Positions 52,295 to 62,877 of a stretch of 64,000 nucleotides of DNA are shown here, one piece after another. A model generated the notes under the pieces. That model saw only the letters and a program-made list of their open reading frames with translations, was not told the origin of the DNA and searched no databases. The first letter of the stretch is position 1; each line of letters opens with the position of its first letter. Source of the stretch: Lignipirellula cremea (GTDB lineage: Bacteria; Planctomycetota; Planctomycetia; Pirellulales; Pirellulaceae); contig NZ_CP036433.1 in assembly GCF_007751035.1 (NCBI RefSeq), forward strand, positions 3,701,001 to 3,765,000. The letters run 5' to 3'. The position numbers were made by a program, and so were the translations under genes.

Positions 52295-55200
52295 CTACAG
52301 CCGCCTTAGCTGGCGATAACATTCCCACTGGTACGCTTCATAGGGGCCCGCATCAATTTCGGCCTGATCCCCCTGGCTGACATAGTGGGCCAGCAGACGC
52401 AGATCGCTGTCGCTGAACAGCCAGCCCAGGTCGACCCGCAAACCGCTGTTGGCCGCTTTGACCATGTGGGCGTACACTTCTTGCTGGTCCAGCTGGCGAA
52501 TCTGTTGGCATTCAAACAGCGTAAAACCGCCCGACAGCAACCGCCATGTCCAATAATGGGGCGGCGGCTGCAGTTTGGACGTGCCGGCTGCCGGCTTATC
52601 GGCGGACGAGGATTCGGATGCGGCGGGCGACGACGCTTCTGCTTCCGCGGGAGACGATGCTTCCTCTTCCTCGCCGGACGACTCTGGCGGTTCGACTCTG
52701 GCGGTCGCTTCGTGGGATGCTTCGTGGGATGCTTCCACGGGGGCGGCGGCAGCCCGGGCCGGCGGCGAAACGTGTTCTTCTTCGTCGTCAAAGTCTTCGG
52801 CCAGCAACTGGTTCAGATCCATCGGCGGGACCGAAGCCGGGCCGCGGTTCGACGCGGACGAAGACGCCTGTTCCGACCGCGACGCAGGAACGCTGGCGGC
52901 AGAGGAAGGCGTGCGGGGGCGTTCGAACAAGGGTCCGGCCGGCGGACCGGCGTACGTGTCTTCCGCAGCCGGCGGATCAAAGCGTCGTTCGGGCGTGGAA
53001 GGACGGGTGGCGGGCTTGGGCGTCGGGGAAGGCGCAGGCGGCGAAGGTGTTTGTCGTGGAGCCGGCGGCGGGGACCCTTCGTGCAGCAGACGCAGGATCG
53101 TGTCGCCGTGGTTAGCGATGGTGACGGGACCGACCCCTTTGATGTGTCCCAGAGCGGTGAGCGTTTTCGGCATGCCGCGGCTGACCAGATCGAGTGCGGC
53201 GTTGGTCAGAATGCGATACGGCGGAGCCCCATCGCTGGCGGCCTGGTCCCGGCGCCAGTTGCGTAATCGTCGCATCGCTTCCGGGTGCGGGTGCATTTCG
53301 GGCAGGTCGTCCAGGGCTTCACGGCCGGTGCTGTTGACCGGGACGCCGGCGATCTTGAAGACCAGCTCCGGCGGCAACGGCAGCGTGCCGGTCAGCTCGG
53401 CTTCGCCCCGCATCACCTGGTTGCCGTATTCGGTCAGTCGCAGGACCGGCCGATAGCGGTCGACGTCGGACTGTTCGACCAGCTTCGCCTCCATCAGTCC
53501 GTCGAGCAGCGAGGAGATCTCCGCCAGCTTGAGTTTGTTGAGCAGGCCGTACGTGCTGAGCTGGTCCAGATGCCACTTGGTGATCTTCGACGACTTGGAG
53601 CCGTAAAGCATCTGGGCAATGACCTCGCGGCCGAACCGCGACTTGGTGCGGGCTACTCCGCTAAGAGCGATGCGGACCGTTTCCACCAGCGGCTTGGGGA
53701 TCTGCACGCCGTTGCCGGAAGAGACCGCTGACCCGGAGGGAAGCCCCAGGACGGCCGGTCCGCCGCCACGGGCGACGCAGTTATCGCAGCTGCCGCAGTC
53801 GCAGCAGTTGGGGTCGCCAAAGTATTCGAGGATTTCCAGCTGGCGACAACCGCGGGTGCGGGCGAAACGGATGACGCGTTCCAGCTTTTGGTATTCGGCC
53901 GCGCGGCGCCGTTCCAGTTCGGCAAAGTCGATCGGCAGTTCGTGGAACGGCGTGTCCCGTTTCAGCATATGGATGGCGCGGCCGCGGAAGGGCGGCACAA
54001 AGTCGAAGCAGGAGAGATCGGTCAGCGACCGCATGGCCCGACTCACGGCGTCGCGGCCGAGTTCTGTCTTGGCGGCGATCTGCTGGGGATGGATGTAGGC
54101 CCATTCAAAACGCAGTTCGCCCACCAGCTGTTCGACCGCCCTCATCACCTTGCGGCGGGTCGTCGCTTCGCGGGGAAGCAGGTCGACCAGCGTCGGCAGG
54201 TCGCTATCGATTTTGACGGCGGCCATGTTCTGCTGCGAGTCCATCCGCTCCAGGGCGCCGCATTTTTCCAGCAGACGTTCGCATGCACCGACGCCTTCGG
54301 CTCCCAGCGACAACTGCAGCCGTTCTTTCAGGTCCTGCAGGGTGACTTCGATTGGATCTTCATCCAGGGATCGCAGGTAGTTGTAGACGGCCTCGACCGT
54401 TTCCCGGCTGGGATAGGAGTTCTCGATAAAGAACTCCTGGACGTAGCGGTCTGACACGCTGAACAGCAGCATGCAGCGGGAGTCCAGGCCGTCGCGACCG
54501 GCGCGGCCCGCTTCCTGGTAGTACGCTTCCAGGCTGCCAGGCATGTTGTAATGTACGACGAACCGCAGGTCGGCTTTGTCGATGCCCATGCCAAACGCGT
54601 TGGTCGCCACGATAATCGGCAGGCGACCGCTCATGAATTCGTCTTGCACCTTGCGTCGATCGTCGGGCATCAGCCCGCCGTGGTACAGGCCGACTTTGCG
54701 CTGGCAATTGATATGCAGGAACTCAACCAGCTCCTGGCAACGCTTGCGGGTGGCGGTGTAAATAATGCCGCAGCCGGGCGTGGCGGCCAGGAACTGCAGC
54801 AGCGATTCCTCCTTGGCCCTGCCGCCGGAGGGTTGCTCTACCTGGAAGTGCAGGTTGGGGCGACCGAATCCGGTGATGAACGTTTTGGGTTCGCGAAGCT
54901 GCAGGATCTCGACGACGTCGTCGCGCACGGTCGGCGTGGCGGTGGCGGTCAGCGCGATCGTTTGCGGAAAGCCCAGCCGCTTGCGGAACTGGCCCAGCCG
55001 GGCGTAATCGGGCCGAAAGTCGTGTCCCCATTCGCTCACACAGTGCGCTTCGTCGATCGCCAGCAGGTCGATTTGCGTGTGACGAATCGCATCGAAGAAA
55101 GCCGGGCTGCGGAACCGCTCTGGCGCGACATACAACAGGTCGTAAGCGCCAGCCGCCAGCTGTTGCATGCGGTCGCGCTGTTCGGCGGGCGACAGGCTGC

Positions 55201-55471
55201 TGTTGACGAACGTGGCGCCGATGCCCAGGCTGGTCATGGCGTCGACCTGATCTTTCATCAGGGCGATCAGCGGGGAGACGACCAGCGTCAAGCCGCCGCG
55301 GACGACGGCCGGGAACTGGTAGCACAGGCTTTTGCCGCCGCCGGTCGGCATAATGCACAGGCAGTCGCGACCGGCCAGCACAGCCTCGATGACATCCTGC
55401 TGGCCGGGACGAAAGCTGGCGAGGCCAAACCGCTCCAGGTGGGATTGCAGATCCGGCGTCGAGGCAGACAT
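52295..55471 (-). CDS. recQ: ATP-dependent DNA helicase RecQ with extended C-terminus
   Basis: A 1058-aa 3'-5' helicase for recombination and repair, from the ATG at 55471. Order: helicase motif 0 (FRPGQQDVIEAV), Walker A (PTGGGKS, about residues 42-48), motif II DEAHC, motif VI region QEAGRAGRDG, the zinc cluster CCDCGSCDNC, a winged helix, and an HRDC domain (LRNWRRDQAASDGAPPYRILTNAAL). After that come ~140 residues rich in Pro, Ser, Ala and Glu, and a last ~85-residue helical domain (YWTWRLLSGGFTLFECQQIR). That domain resembles the helix-turn-helix module found at the end of some RecQ proteins. E. coli RecQ is ~610 aa. Confidence 0.94.
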   Translation of the reverse strand: MSASTPDLQSHLERFGLASFRPGQQDVIEAVLAGRDCLCIMPTGGGKSLCYQFPAVVRGGLTLVVSPLIALMKDQVDAMTSLGIGATFVNSSLSPAEQRDRMQQLAAGAYDLLYVAPERFRSPAFFDAIRHTQIDLLAIDEAHCVSEWGHDFRPDYARLGQFRKRLGFPQTIALTATATPTVRDDVVEILQLREPKTFITGFGRPNLHFQVEQPSGGRAKEESLLQFLAATPGCGIIYTATRKRCQELVEFLHINCQRKVGLYHGGLMPDDRRKVQDEFMSGRLPIIVATNAFGMGIDKADLRFVVHYNMPGSLEAYYQEAGRAGRDGLDSRCMLLFSVSDRYVQEFFIENSYPSRETVEAVYNYLRSLDEDPIEVTLQDLKERLQLSLGAEGVGACERLLEKCGALERMDSQQNMAAVKIDSDLPTLVDLLPREATTRRKVMRAVEQLVGELRFEWAYIHPQQIAAKTELGRDAVSRAMRSLTDLSCFDFVPPFRGRAIHMLKRDTPFHELPIDFAELERRRAAEYQKLERVIRFARTRGCRQLEILEYFGDPNCCDCGSCDNCVARGGGPAVLGLPSGSAVSSGNGVQIPKPLVETVRIALSGVARTKSRFGREVIAQMLYGSKSSKITKWHLDQLSTYGLLNKLKLAEISSLLDGLMEAKLVEQSDVDRYRPVLRLTEYGNQVMRGEAELTGTLPLPPELVFKIAGVPVNSTGREALDDLPEMHPHPEAMRRLRNWRRDQAASDGAPPYRILTNAALDLVSRGMPKTLTALGHIKGVGPVTIANHGDTILRLLHEGSPPPAPRQTPSPPAPSPTPKPATRPSTPERRFDPPAAEDTYAGPPAGPLFERPRTPSSAASVPASRSEQASSSASNRGPASVPPMDLNQLLAEDFDDEEEHVSPPARAAAAPVEASHEASHEATARVEPPESSGEEEEASSPAEAEASSPAASESSSADKPAAGTSKLQPPPHYWTWRLLSGGFTLFECQQIRQLDQQEVYAHMVKAANSGLRVDLGWLFSDSDLRLLAHYVSQGDQAEIDAGPYEAYQWECYRQLRRL

Positions 55472-55750
55472 GAGCGACCTGGTATCCAGCGGCGGAGCGC
55501 CCGCCCTCCCGACGAGCGCGGGGAGCGAAACAAATCCTTCGGTAAAGGGCGGCGAGAAGATGACGATCCCCGCCAGACGCGTGCGGCGGCGTCTGGAGGC
55601 GATCACCCGCTTCGTTTGCTTGCATTCTACCGGCGGCCAGGCGCCACGCAAAGTCAGGGCCTTTTCCAGGGCGGCCGGACTCTCCGCAAATCGTCACCTG
55701 AGCGTGCGTCGCCTGGCCATCATCCCGGGAGAGGAACGAGCCGGGGCGCC

Positions 55751-55780
55751 TTGCCGATCTGGTGGAACGCTCGTTAGAAT
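55751..55780 (+). promoter_or_regulatory. Candidate promoter for the phosphofructokinase gene
   Basis: TTGCCG, 18-base spacer, TAGAAT, 45 bases before the start at 55825. It lies in the 353-base divergent gap 55472-55824, which contains no other gene. Confidence 0.45.
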
Positions 55781-55824
55781 CTCTGTTTTTGCTGGTTTTC
55801 CACACTGCTGCCGTAGCTGATCTT

Positions 55825-57114
<1,290 letters not shown>

Positions 57115-57126
57115 CAATTGGGATGG

Positions 57127-58206
57127 CTAACCGGCGGGGCTGTCGGTCGCCGGTTCCGCGGGTGCGGTCTCGGAGTCGTCGTCCCGGGCATTCGCTTCCG
57201 CCAGCAGTCGTTTGACCTGGCGGCGGTGGGCCACATAGTAGGCCAGGCCGATGCTGGCCAGCAGGATCGTAATCACGCGGAAGGCGAGCGCGGTAATAAA
57301 ACCGTGCTGCGTGGTGACGTTCGGGAAAAAGCCGGTGTACAAAAAGGTGAGTGCGTATTCAAACGCCCCCAGGCCGCCCGGCAGCGGCAAGGCGTTGGCC
57401 AGCATGCAGATCGGCACGATCGCCAAATGCCCCAGCAGCGAAGCGGATTCTCCCCCCAGCGATAGCGACGTGCAGTAGACGGCCAGCGCAAACAGCAGGT
57501 GCGTGCCGCAACTCATTACCAGCGCCAGCAACAGCACGGCCTTCTGCTGCCGATACGATTCCAGCGCGCCCAGGATCCGGTCGACAACGGCGCCGACTTT
57601 GGGGATCGAGGTGACCGGCTTCCAGAAGTGCGACGACAGCACGCCCGGCAACAGTAACAGGCCGGAAAGGGCGCCCGCCAGGGCGACCGCCCAGACGGTG
57701 GTCGTCATGATGCGAATAGTTTGCTGCTGCTCCGCCGTCAATCCAACGGCGGTGAGCGGATCCAGAAAGAGCAATCCGATCGCCGCCGTCAGCACCAGGG
57801 CGTAAAGTCCGATCATCCGGTCCAGCACCACCGAGGCCACCGCTTCGGTGCGTTTCAGGGGCCGTTCTCGAGCCAGGAACACGGCTTTGAGCGTGTCGCC
57901 GCCGACGACGCCCAGCGTAAAAAAGGTAAGCAGGTAGCCCAGGAACCCCAGCCGAAAGGCGTCGCTCATGCGAAAGGGGATATCGAGCGCTCGCACCAGA
58001 TAACACCAGCGGATGAACGTCAGCGACAGTCCGCCCAGGGCGATAAAGTACGCGGCGGCAAGCAGCGGCCAGTTCTTTTCTTCATCGCGCAAGGCCGCGA
58101 AGCTCTCATTGCCGGCGGCCGAATAGAAAAGATAGCCCAGCAGTCCCAGCGAAATGCCGTACTTCAGGATCGTGATGGCGGCTTTCGACACGTTCTTTTT
58201 ATTCAC
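57127..58206 (-). CDS. Lysylphosphatidylglycerol synthetase-type flippase-like membrane protein
   Basis: A membrane protein of about 359 aa with 7-8 predicted helices, from the UPF0104 / AglD-MprF flippase-like family. Conserved parts are GYLLTFFTLGVVGGDTLKAVFLARE (the F-x-P/T-G-x-x-G-D region) and ANALPLPGGLGAFEYALTFL (the PxPGGLGxxE motif). The GTG at 58206 is used; a TTG at 58215 would add three residues. It starts 25 bases after the DinB-family gene and is probably co-transcribed. Lipid or polyprenol-linked substrate transfer is a family-level guess. Confidence 0.85.
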   Translation of the reverse strand: MNKKNVSKAAITILKYGISLGLLGYLFYSAAGNESFAALRDEEKNWPLLAAAYFIALGGLSLTFIRWCYLVRALDIPFRMSDAFRLGFLGYLLTFFTLGVVGGDTLKAVFLARERPLKRTEAVASVVLDRMIGLYALVLTAAIGLLFLDPLTAVGLTAEQQQTIRIMTTTVWAVALAGALSGLLLLPGVLSSHFWKPVTSIPKVGAVVDRILGALESYRQQKAVLLLALVMSCGTHLLFALAVYCTSLSLGGESASLLGHLAIVPICMLANALPLPGGLGAFEYALTFLYTGFFPNVTTQHGFITALAFRVITILLASIGLAYYVAHRRQVKRLLAEANARDDDSETAPAEPATDSPAG

Positions 58207-58230
58207 CTGGCGCAATGACTCGCTTTTAAG

Positions 58231-58737
58231 TTATCCGAGAGGGTCCTTGCCCAGCATGCGCCGAGCCAGCCCGATCTGGCCGGCATGCAACATTTCATGA
58301 TCGGCGCAAAACAGCAGTCCGCCGAAGTTATTCGCAGAGAATGAATAAGGTCGATCGATTTCCGCGTCGAGTTGTGCATCGGTAAAGTCAGGCAGCTCCG
58401 CACAAGCCTGGGCGTGAACGGCGTTAAAAATACCGAAGATCTCTTCCGTCGTCGGGTTGCCGGCCGGATCAAAGTCGGGCGTGCTGCCGCGACTGAATTT
58501 TTTCCGGAAGGAGCCCGACATCAGTTCTTTATCTACGGGTAAACGCCCCCGGACGCGGAACAAGACCAGGCCGTATTCGGCCATTGCCAGATGACCAACC
58601 TGCCAGGCGATGTGGGTGATGTTGTCGCCAATGGGCGAAAACCACTCTGTTTGTGGGATGTCGGCCAGTAATCGCAGAGTGTATTCGCGTGCGGATTGAA
58701 TTCTGGCCAGCACCAGTTCTTGTCGCGAAAAAGTCAT
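58231..58737 (-). CDS. DinB-family protein
   Basis: A 168-aa four-helix protein of the DinB/YfiT superfamily, from the ATG at 58737 with GGAGG 8 bases upstream. Candidate metal-binding histidines occur in HIAWQVGHLAMAEYG and in HEMLHAGQIGLARRM near the C-terminus. The family includes metal-dependent thiol transferases and many uncharacterised members. It lies upstream of the flippase-like gene in an apparent operon. Confidence 0.85.
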   Translation of the reverse strand: MTFSRQELVLARIQSAREYTLRLLADIPQTEWFSPIGDNITHIAWQVGHLAMAEYGLVLFRVRGRLPVDKELMSGSFRKKFSRGSTPDFDPAGNPTTEEIFGIFNAVHAQACAELPDFTDAQLDAEIDRPYSFSANNFGGLLFCADHEMLHAGQIGLARRMLGKDPLG

Positions 58738-59048
58738 CGCATCGCCTCCCTCATTTTCTGGAATCAGCAAGGGTCGCCGGCCCAGCGCTCGACCCCTGCG
58801 CCGTGGACTTTCCGCGGAAACGGGAAAACCGCGACGACCGAGCGAACATCGTAGCATCTTCCCCCCATCATCGGCGACCCTCCCCCCCGTGCGCCATCGT
58901 TTTGTTCGCCGGGGCCATGTATATGTGATCATTTAATGCGGCCTTGAATTCAAAATGACTACATTTTTTCGCCGACGCCTGCATCCTCGGATTGTTTGAA
59001 AATTTTAAGTTGTTTGTTTTCAGTGACTTAGCGTAGTTGTTGTGTTTT

Positions 59049-59063
59049 TGGCACAGGTGCTGC
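59049..59063 (+). promoter_or_regulatory. Sigma-54-like promoter of the His/Gly-rich gene
   Basis: TGGCAC-N5-CTGC with exactly ten bases between GG (59050-59051) and GC (59062-59063). This matches the sigma-54 -24/-12 layout, 52 bases before the start at 59116. The 378-base gap 58738-59115 has no gene and is AT-rich next to the promoter. Confidence 0.55.
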
Positions 59064-59115
59064 GTTATAGAGTCTTCCAGAACCAATCAGACACTTTTTC
59101 AAACGGGAGAAAGCC

Positions 59116-59472
59116 ATGAAACGTTTACTTATTGCACTCGTAGCGGCCGCGGCGATTACGGCAATGGCTTCAGCTCCGGCGATGGCCCAGGGACATGGCG
59201 GTTTCCACGGCGGTCACGGTCATGGCGGTCACGGCTTCCACGGCGGACACGGTCATGGCGGTCACGGCTTCCACGGCGGACACGGTCATGGCGGTCACGG
59301 CTTCCACGGCGGTCACGGTCATGGCGGTCACGGCTTCCACGGCGGACACGGTCATGGCGGTCACGGCTTCCACGGCGGACACGGTCATGGCGGTCACGGC
59401 TTCCACGGCGGTCATGGTCATGGCGGCTTCAGCCTGCGTACGCCTGGTTTCAGCCTTCGCATCCCCTTTTAA
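59116..59472 (+). CDS. Secreted His/Gly-rich tandem-repeat protein
   Basis: A 118-aa protein with a signal peptide (MKRLLIALVAAAAITAMA, cleavage after APAMA). GGGAGA lies upstream of the ATG. The mature protein is six full 11-residue repeats of the HGGHGFHGGHG type followed by FSLRTPGFSLRIPF. Roughly a third of the residues are His. Metal binding (Ni, Zn, Cu) outside the cytoplasm is the obvious inference. A sigma-54-like promoter precedes it and the hairpin array follows directly after the stop codon. Confidence 0.85.
   Translation: MKRLLIALVAAAAITAMASAPAMAQGHGGFHGGHGHGGHGFHGGHGHGGHGFHGGHGHGGHGFHGGHGHGGHGFHGGHGHGGHGFHGGHGHGGHGFHGGHGHGGFSLRTPGFSLRIPF
59221..59418 (+). repeat. Six tandem 33-bp coding repeats
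   Basis: Units starting CATGGCGGTCACGGCTTCCA at 59221, 59254, 59287, 59320, 59353 and 59386. They differ mainly at GGACAC versus GGTCAC, so the array is recent or homogenised. Confidence 0.92.
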
Positions 59473-59478
59473 CGAAAT

Positions 59479-60431
59479 ACTTCGCTGCACCGCAGCGAGC
59501 AAGCGAGCGTTACCCCCGCTCTGCCGTCGCCTCAGGACTTGTTGTCCCTTGGGGCGGCGGCAATTTTCGGGGGGATTTCGGCGGAACCGATTCCGCCTAC
59601 GCCACCGCTGAGAACGAATTACTTCGCTGCACGGCAGCGAGCAAGCGAGCGTTAACCCCCGCTCTGCCGTCGCCCCCGGACTTGTTGTCCCTCGGGGCGG
59701 CGGCAATTTTCGGGGGGATTACTGGCGGAACCGATTCCGCCTACGCCACCGCTGAGAACGAATTACTTCGCTGCACGGCAGCGAGCAAGCGAGCGTTAAC
59801 CCCCGCTCTGCCGTCGCCTCAGGACTTGTTGTCCCTTGGGGCGGCGGCAATTTTCGGGGGGATTACTGGCGGAACCGATTCCGCCTACGCCACCGCTGAG
59901 AACGAATTACTTCGCTGTTTTGGCAGCGAGCAAGCGAGCGTTAACCCCCGCTCTGCCGTCGCCCCCGGACTTGTTGTCCCTCGGGGCGGCGGCAATTTTC
60001 GGGGGATTACTGGCGAAACCGATTCCGCCTACGCCACCGCTGGGAACGAATTACTTCGCTGTTACGGCAGCGAGCAAGCGAGCGTTAACCCCCGCTCTGC
60101 CGTCGCCCCCGGACTTGTTGTCCCTCGGGGCGGCGGCAATTTTCGGGGGGATTACTGGCGGAACCGATTCCGCCTACGCCACCGCTGAGAACGAATTACT
60201 TCGCTGTTACGGCAGCGAGCAAGCGAGCGTTAACCCCCGCTCTGCCGTCGCCCCCGGACTTGTTGTCCTTGGGGCGGCGGCAATTTTCGGGGGGGATTAC
60301 TGGCGGAATCGACTCCGCCTACGCCACCGCTGAGAACGAATTACTTCGCTGCACGGCAGCGAGCAAGCGAGCGTTAGCCCCCGCCCGCCGTCACCCCTAG
60401 GCTCGTAGCCGATGGGGTGGCGGCATTTTTT
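59479..60431 (+). repeat. Tandem array of seven ~144-bp hairpin units
   Basis: Units begin (ACTTCGCTG) at 59479, 59621, 59765, 59909, 60053, 60198 and 60343, with periods of 142-145; the last is partial. Each full unit has three inverted repeats: CGCTGC-loop-GCAGCG; GCCGTCGCC...GGGGCGGCGGC followed by AATTTTC; and GGCGGAA-CCGA-TTCCGCC. The first keeps its stem while its loop changes (ACC, ACG, TTTG, TACG). The second is GC-rich with a short T-run, like a terminator. The last unit ends in a true terminator. No protein or tRNA is recognised; frames through it follow from the period of 144. Confidence 0.92.
60387..60431 (+). terminator. Terminator closing the hairpin array
   Basis: GCCGTCACCCC (60387-60397) pairs with GGGGTGGCGGC (60414-60424) with one G-U pair, followed by A and six Ts. 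It is a diverged version of the second hairpin of each array unit. Confidence 0.85.
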
Positions 60432-60488
60432 ATGCGCAAAGGGTCTCTTTCCCGTGAGTACGCAGCCGGCGACCTTTCGGGTCTCAAA

Positions 60489-61787
60489 CTAAGCTTTGCT
60501 TTCCGCCGCCGCGGCAAGTTCGGGCAACGATTCGACGGGCGTCGCAGTCCAGACTCGCTGCCAGGGAGTGCGGGTCGCGGCGTGGCGAATGCGGCTGTCG
60601 TTGTTGTCGACCACCAGCAGCAACTGGTTCCGTTTTTGCTGGGCCGTGAAAACCGAAACGGCAGCGCCTTCGCCGACGCGCCAGGAATCCCAGCCTTCAA
60701 AAGGCCCATGCGATTCCATCAGTTGCTGCAGTCGCGGATGATGTTCAAACGCCAGGTGCAGCTTCTCGTACGGATCGGCGTGTCCGCCAGGCATGCAGCG
60801 AGGACAGCATTCCAGTTGGGTATGGCGACAGACGCTGATCGACTTGCGATAGGCTTTCTCGCCGCAGGCAGGGCATGTCTGCAGAAATTCCGGCAGCATT
60901 TTCTGGCCCGAAGCGGTGCACTGTTCCAGCTCTCCGGCCAGCACTCTGCGTTGCGACGCCTGGCAAACATCAAGGGCTTCCACCACGGTGATCCGGCCGT
61001 CGTCGGAGGCGCTGATCCGGTACGACGACTGGCTGGCTTCGGCGCAGTGGAACGGTTCGACCGCTTTGGCGTCGCGCACCAGCACCTGGGCCCAGTTGGA
61101 AAACGGATGCTGGGCTTCCATCCCCTTGATGCGAAAGGTGATGTGCCCTTCAGCCCACTTGCACCAGATGACGACCGCCGCCAGGACTTCGTCCTGTGAC
61201 AGCCCGCCCGTTTCACAGGCCTGGTCAATGACGGCCTGCAGTTTCTGATCGGTGAGTCGGCTGGATCGCTTCACCCGCGGGGCCAGCGGTTCCATCGCCA
61301 GGGTCTGCAGCAGTTCGGCCGAAAGCTCCTGGCCGCTGGCGTCGAAATAGCGATGGCGGACGACCGGATCCGGAGATTTTTCGCCGGCGCTGCGGACCGA
61401 GAGTCGCAACACAGGGCGATCGCTCAATCTGCACTCCACCACCCGGGCGGAGCCGTCTTCCACGGCAAAGGGTCGCAGCAGGTGGGGCTGCAGCTCGTGC
61501 TGGCTGACCGGTTGCCGCAGCGGAGCGGCGTGCATGGCAGGACCTGTTTCGGCGATTTGTCGCTGAATCCAGCGGAACAGCGTCGACGAGGCGGTGACTT
61601 TTTCCAGCACCTTGTCTTCTTTGAGCACTTCGTCAAACGTAAAGGAAACCCGATGGGCTCCGTTGAACTGGCCTCGCTGATGCTCTTTGGGGTACAGCGC
61701 GTAGTACCGGTCGCTGGTTTTCTCAACGCGAAACTGCAAAGTCGCAAGCGCCCACAGGGCGAACTCTTGGGTGGTTTCGTCGATCAT
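60489..61787 (-). CDS. Hypothetical protein with a C-terminal zinc-ribbon-like cluster
   Basis: A 432-aa protein from the ATG at 61787 (MIDETTQEFALWALATLQFRVEK region). No signal peptide or membrane helix. Around residues 315-345 there are Cys pairs (CPACGEKAYRKS, then CRHTQLECCPRCMPGG) consistent with a zinc ribbon. The rest is mixed alpha/beta with no recognised domain. It ends just beside the hairpin array. Probably a lineage-restricted protein. Confidence 0.75.
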   Translation of the reverse strand: MIDETTQEFALWALATLQFRVEKTSDRYYALYPKEHQRGQFNGAHRVSFTFDEVLKEDKVLEKVTASSTLFRWIQRQIAETGPAMHAAPLRQPVSQHELQPHLLRPFAVEDGSARVVECRLSDRPVLRLSVRSAGEKSPDPVVRHRYFDASGQELSAELLQTLAMEPLAPRVKRSSRLTDQKLQAVIDQACETGGLSQDEVLAAVVIWCKWAEGHITFRIKGMEAQHPFSNWAQVLVRDAKAVEPFHCAEASQSSYRISASDDGRITVVEALDVCQASQRRVLAGELEQCTASGQKMLPEFLQTCPACGEKAYRKSISVCRHTQLECCPRCMPGGHADPYEKLHLAFEHHPRLQQLMESHGPFEGWDSWRVGEGAAVSVFTAQQKRNQLLLVVDNNDSRIRHAATRTPWQRVWTATPVESLPELAAAAESKA

Positions 61788-62124
61788 GATTTTCGCTGGG
61801 GTGAAACGGGCGAATGTTACCGCAGAAAAGGAGGAAAAGCGCAAGGATTATCCTAACCGACATCGGCCGTCGATCCAAGATTTGAAACGCCCGATTGCAA
61901 AAACGTCACCTGGAAAACGAGCGGCAGGCGGCTGCCTGACCGCTGTAATCTGCACAGCGCCGCGCGCCGAACCGTGCGTGTTAGGGAAATCACCTATAAC
62001 AGGTGCGTCCTCCGGCCTCCCAAGGTATTGGTTGTCAGGTGAAGAAACTTTTTCCCTTGTAATCCCAGTTATTCCGAGTGCCGAGGTGCTTCGGGGCCTG
62101 CTGGCGAGAAATGGAGCGCGAAAG
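61788..62124. other. Divergent intergenic region
   Basis: About 340 bases upstream of the PilZ-like gene. No confident promoter, RNA or repeat was found. An in-frame extension of the downstream gene runs through it but lacks family similarity. Confidence 0.45.
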
Positions 62125-62478
62125 ATGACGGCTGCAGGAACAATGGTGAAAAACGCACTGGCCATGGTCAATGCGATGGAAACCTTGCTGATCCAGGCAC
62201 AGGTAGAGTCGGACCGGCGGGAAGAGCCGCGACTGGCGTTTTTACACGACGTAGAAATTTCCTGGGATGGGATCGAGCCGTTCATGGGCTTCACCCGGGA
62301 CATTTCCATGATGGGGATCGGCTTGCTGCATCAGCAGAAACCTCCGGAGTTGATATCGCTCAGAATTTTCCTGGGCGAGGGGCAAGAGCTTCGTTTGGGC
62401 ATGCGGGTGCGCTGGTGCGAGGAACTGCGGAATGGCTGGTTCGCCACCGGCGGTGATCTGCTGGGGGTCGTGGAATAG
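62125..62478 (+). CDS. PilZ-domain-like protein
   Basis: A 117-aa protein. The start at 62125 is supported by GGAG about 8 bases upstream. RREEPRL resembles the RxxxR c-di-GMP motif and DISMMGIGLL the D/NxSxxG motif, in the right order and spacing for a PilZ domain, followed by beta-strands (LRLGMRVRWCEEL). If functional it would bind cyclic di-GMP in the cytoplasm. The helical N-terminal ~30 residues are extra. Confidence 0.8.
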   Translation: MTAAGTMVKNALAMVNAMETLLIQAQVESDRREEPRLAFLHDVEISWDGIEPFMGFTRDISMMGIGLLHQQKPPELISLRIFLGEGQELRLGMRVRWCEELRNGWFATGGDLLGVVE

Positions 62479-62877
62479 TCCGCCTCGAACGGATCAGCAA
62501 GAGCAGGGGCGGAGTAGGATGCGCCGGAACCAGGGGGGCAGGAGGCCCCTGGTCGGATCCCGTTTTTCGGCGCCAGGCTTACCAGAACTGGAGAGCTGCG
62601 CAGGATTCGAAAACCTTCCGGAAAGGGCTATCTGCAGGGCTTGTATAGGACTAACCCGACTAATCCGAAGAATTGGCTGGCAAGAACGGCAGGGAGTGCA
62701 GAAAGTGATGCACGCAGTCAAGAAGTGCTGCCAGGTACGACGATGAGACAGCAAGAATCAACCCAGCAATGGGACCTAGATGCGGTCGTCGCGACGCTCC
62801 CGCCCACCGTGGGCGGCAAAGCGCGTTAAGCGAGCGTTTGCTGTTTTTCGCCTTCCCGGTGTTTGAGGAGTAATTGA
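62479..62877. other. Intergenic stretch without a recognised gene
   Basis: About 400 bases. It contains the inverted repeat AGGGG...CCCCT near 62532-62551 and short open frames without family resemblance. Confidence 0.45.

Noticed and set aside
59037-60333. Long plus-strand frames through the hairpin array, with Gly/Ala/Thr-rich repeats
   Set aside because: The unit length is close to 144 = 3 x 48, so an open frame stays open by arithmetic. Units of 142 and 145 bases break it, several frames are open at once, and no start signal fits.
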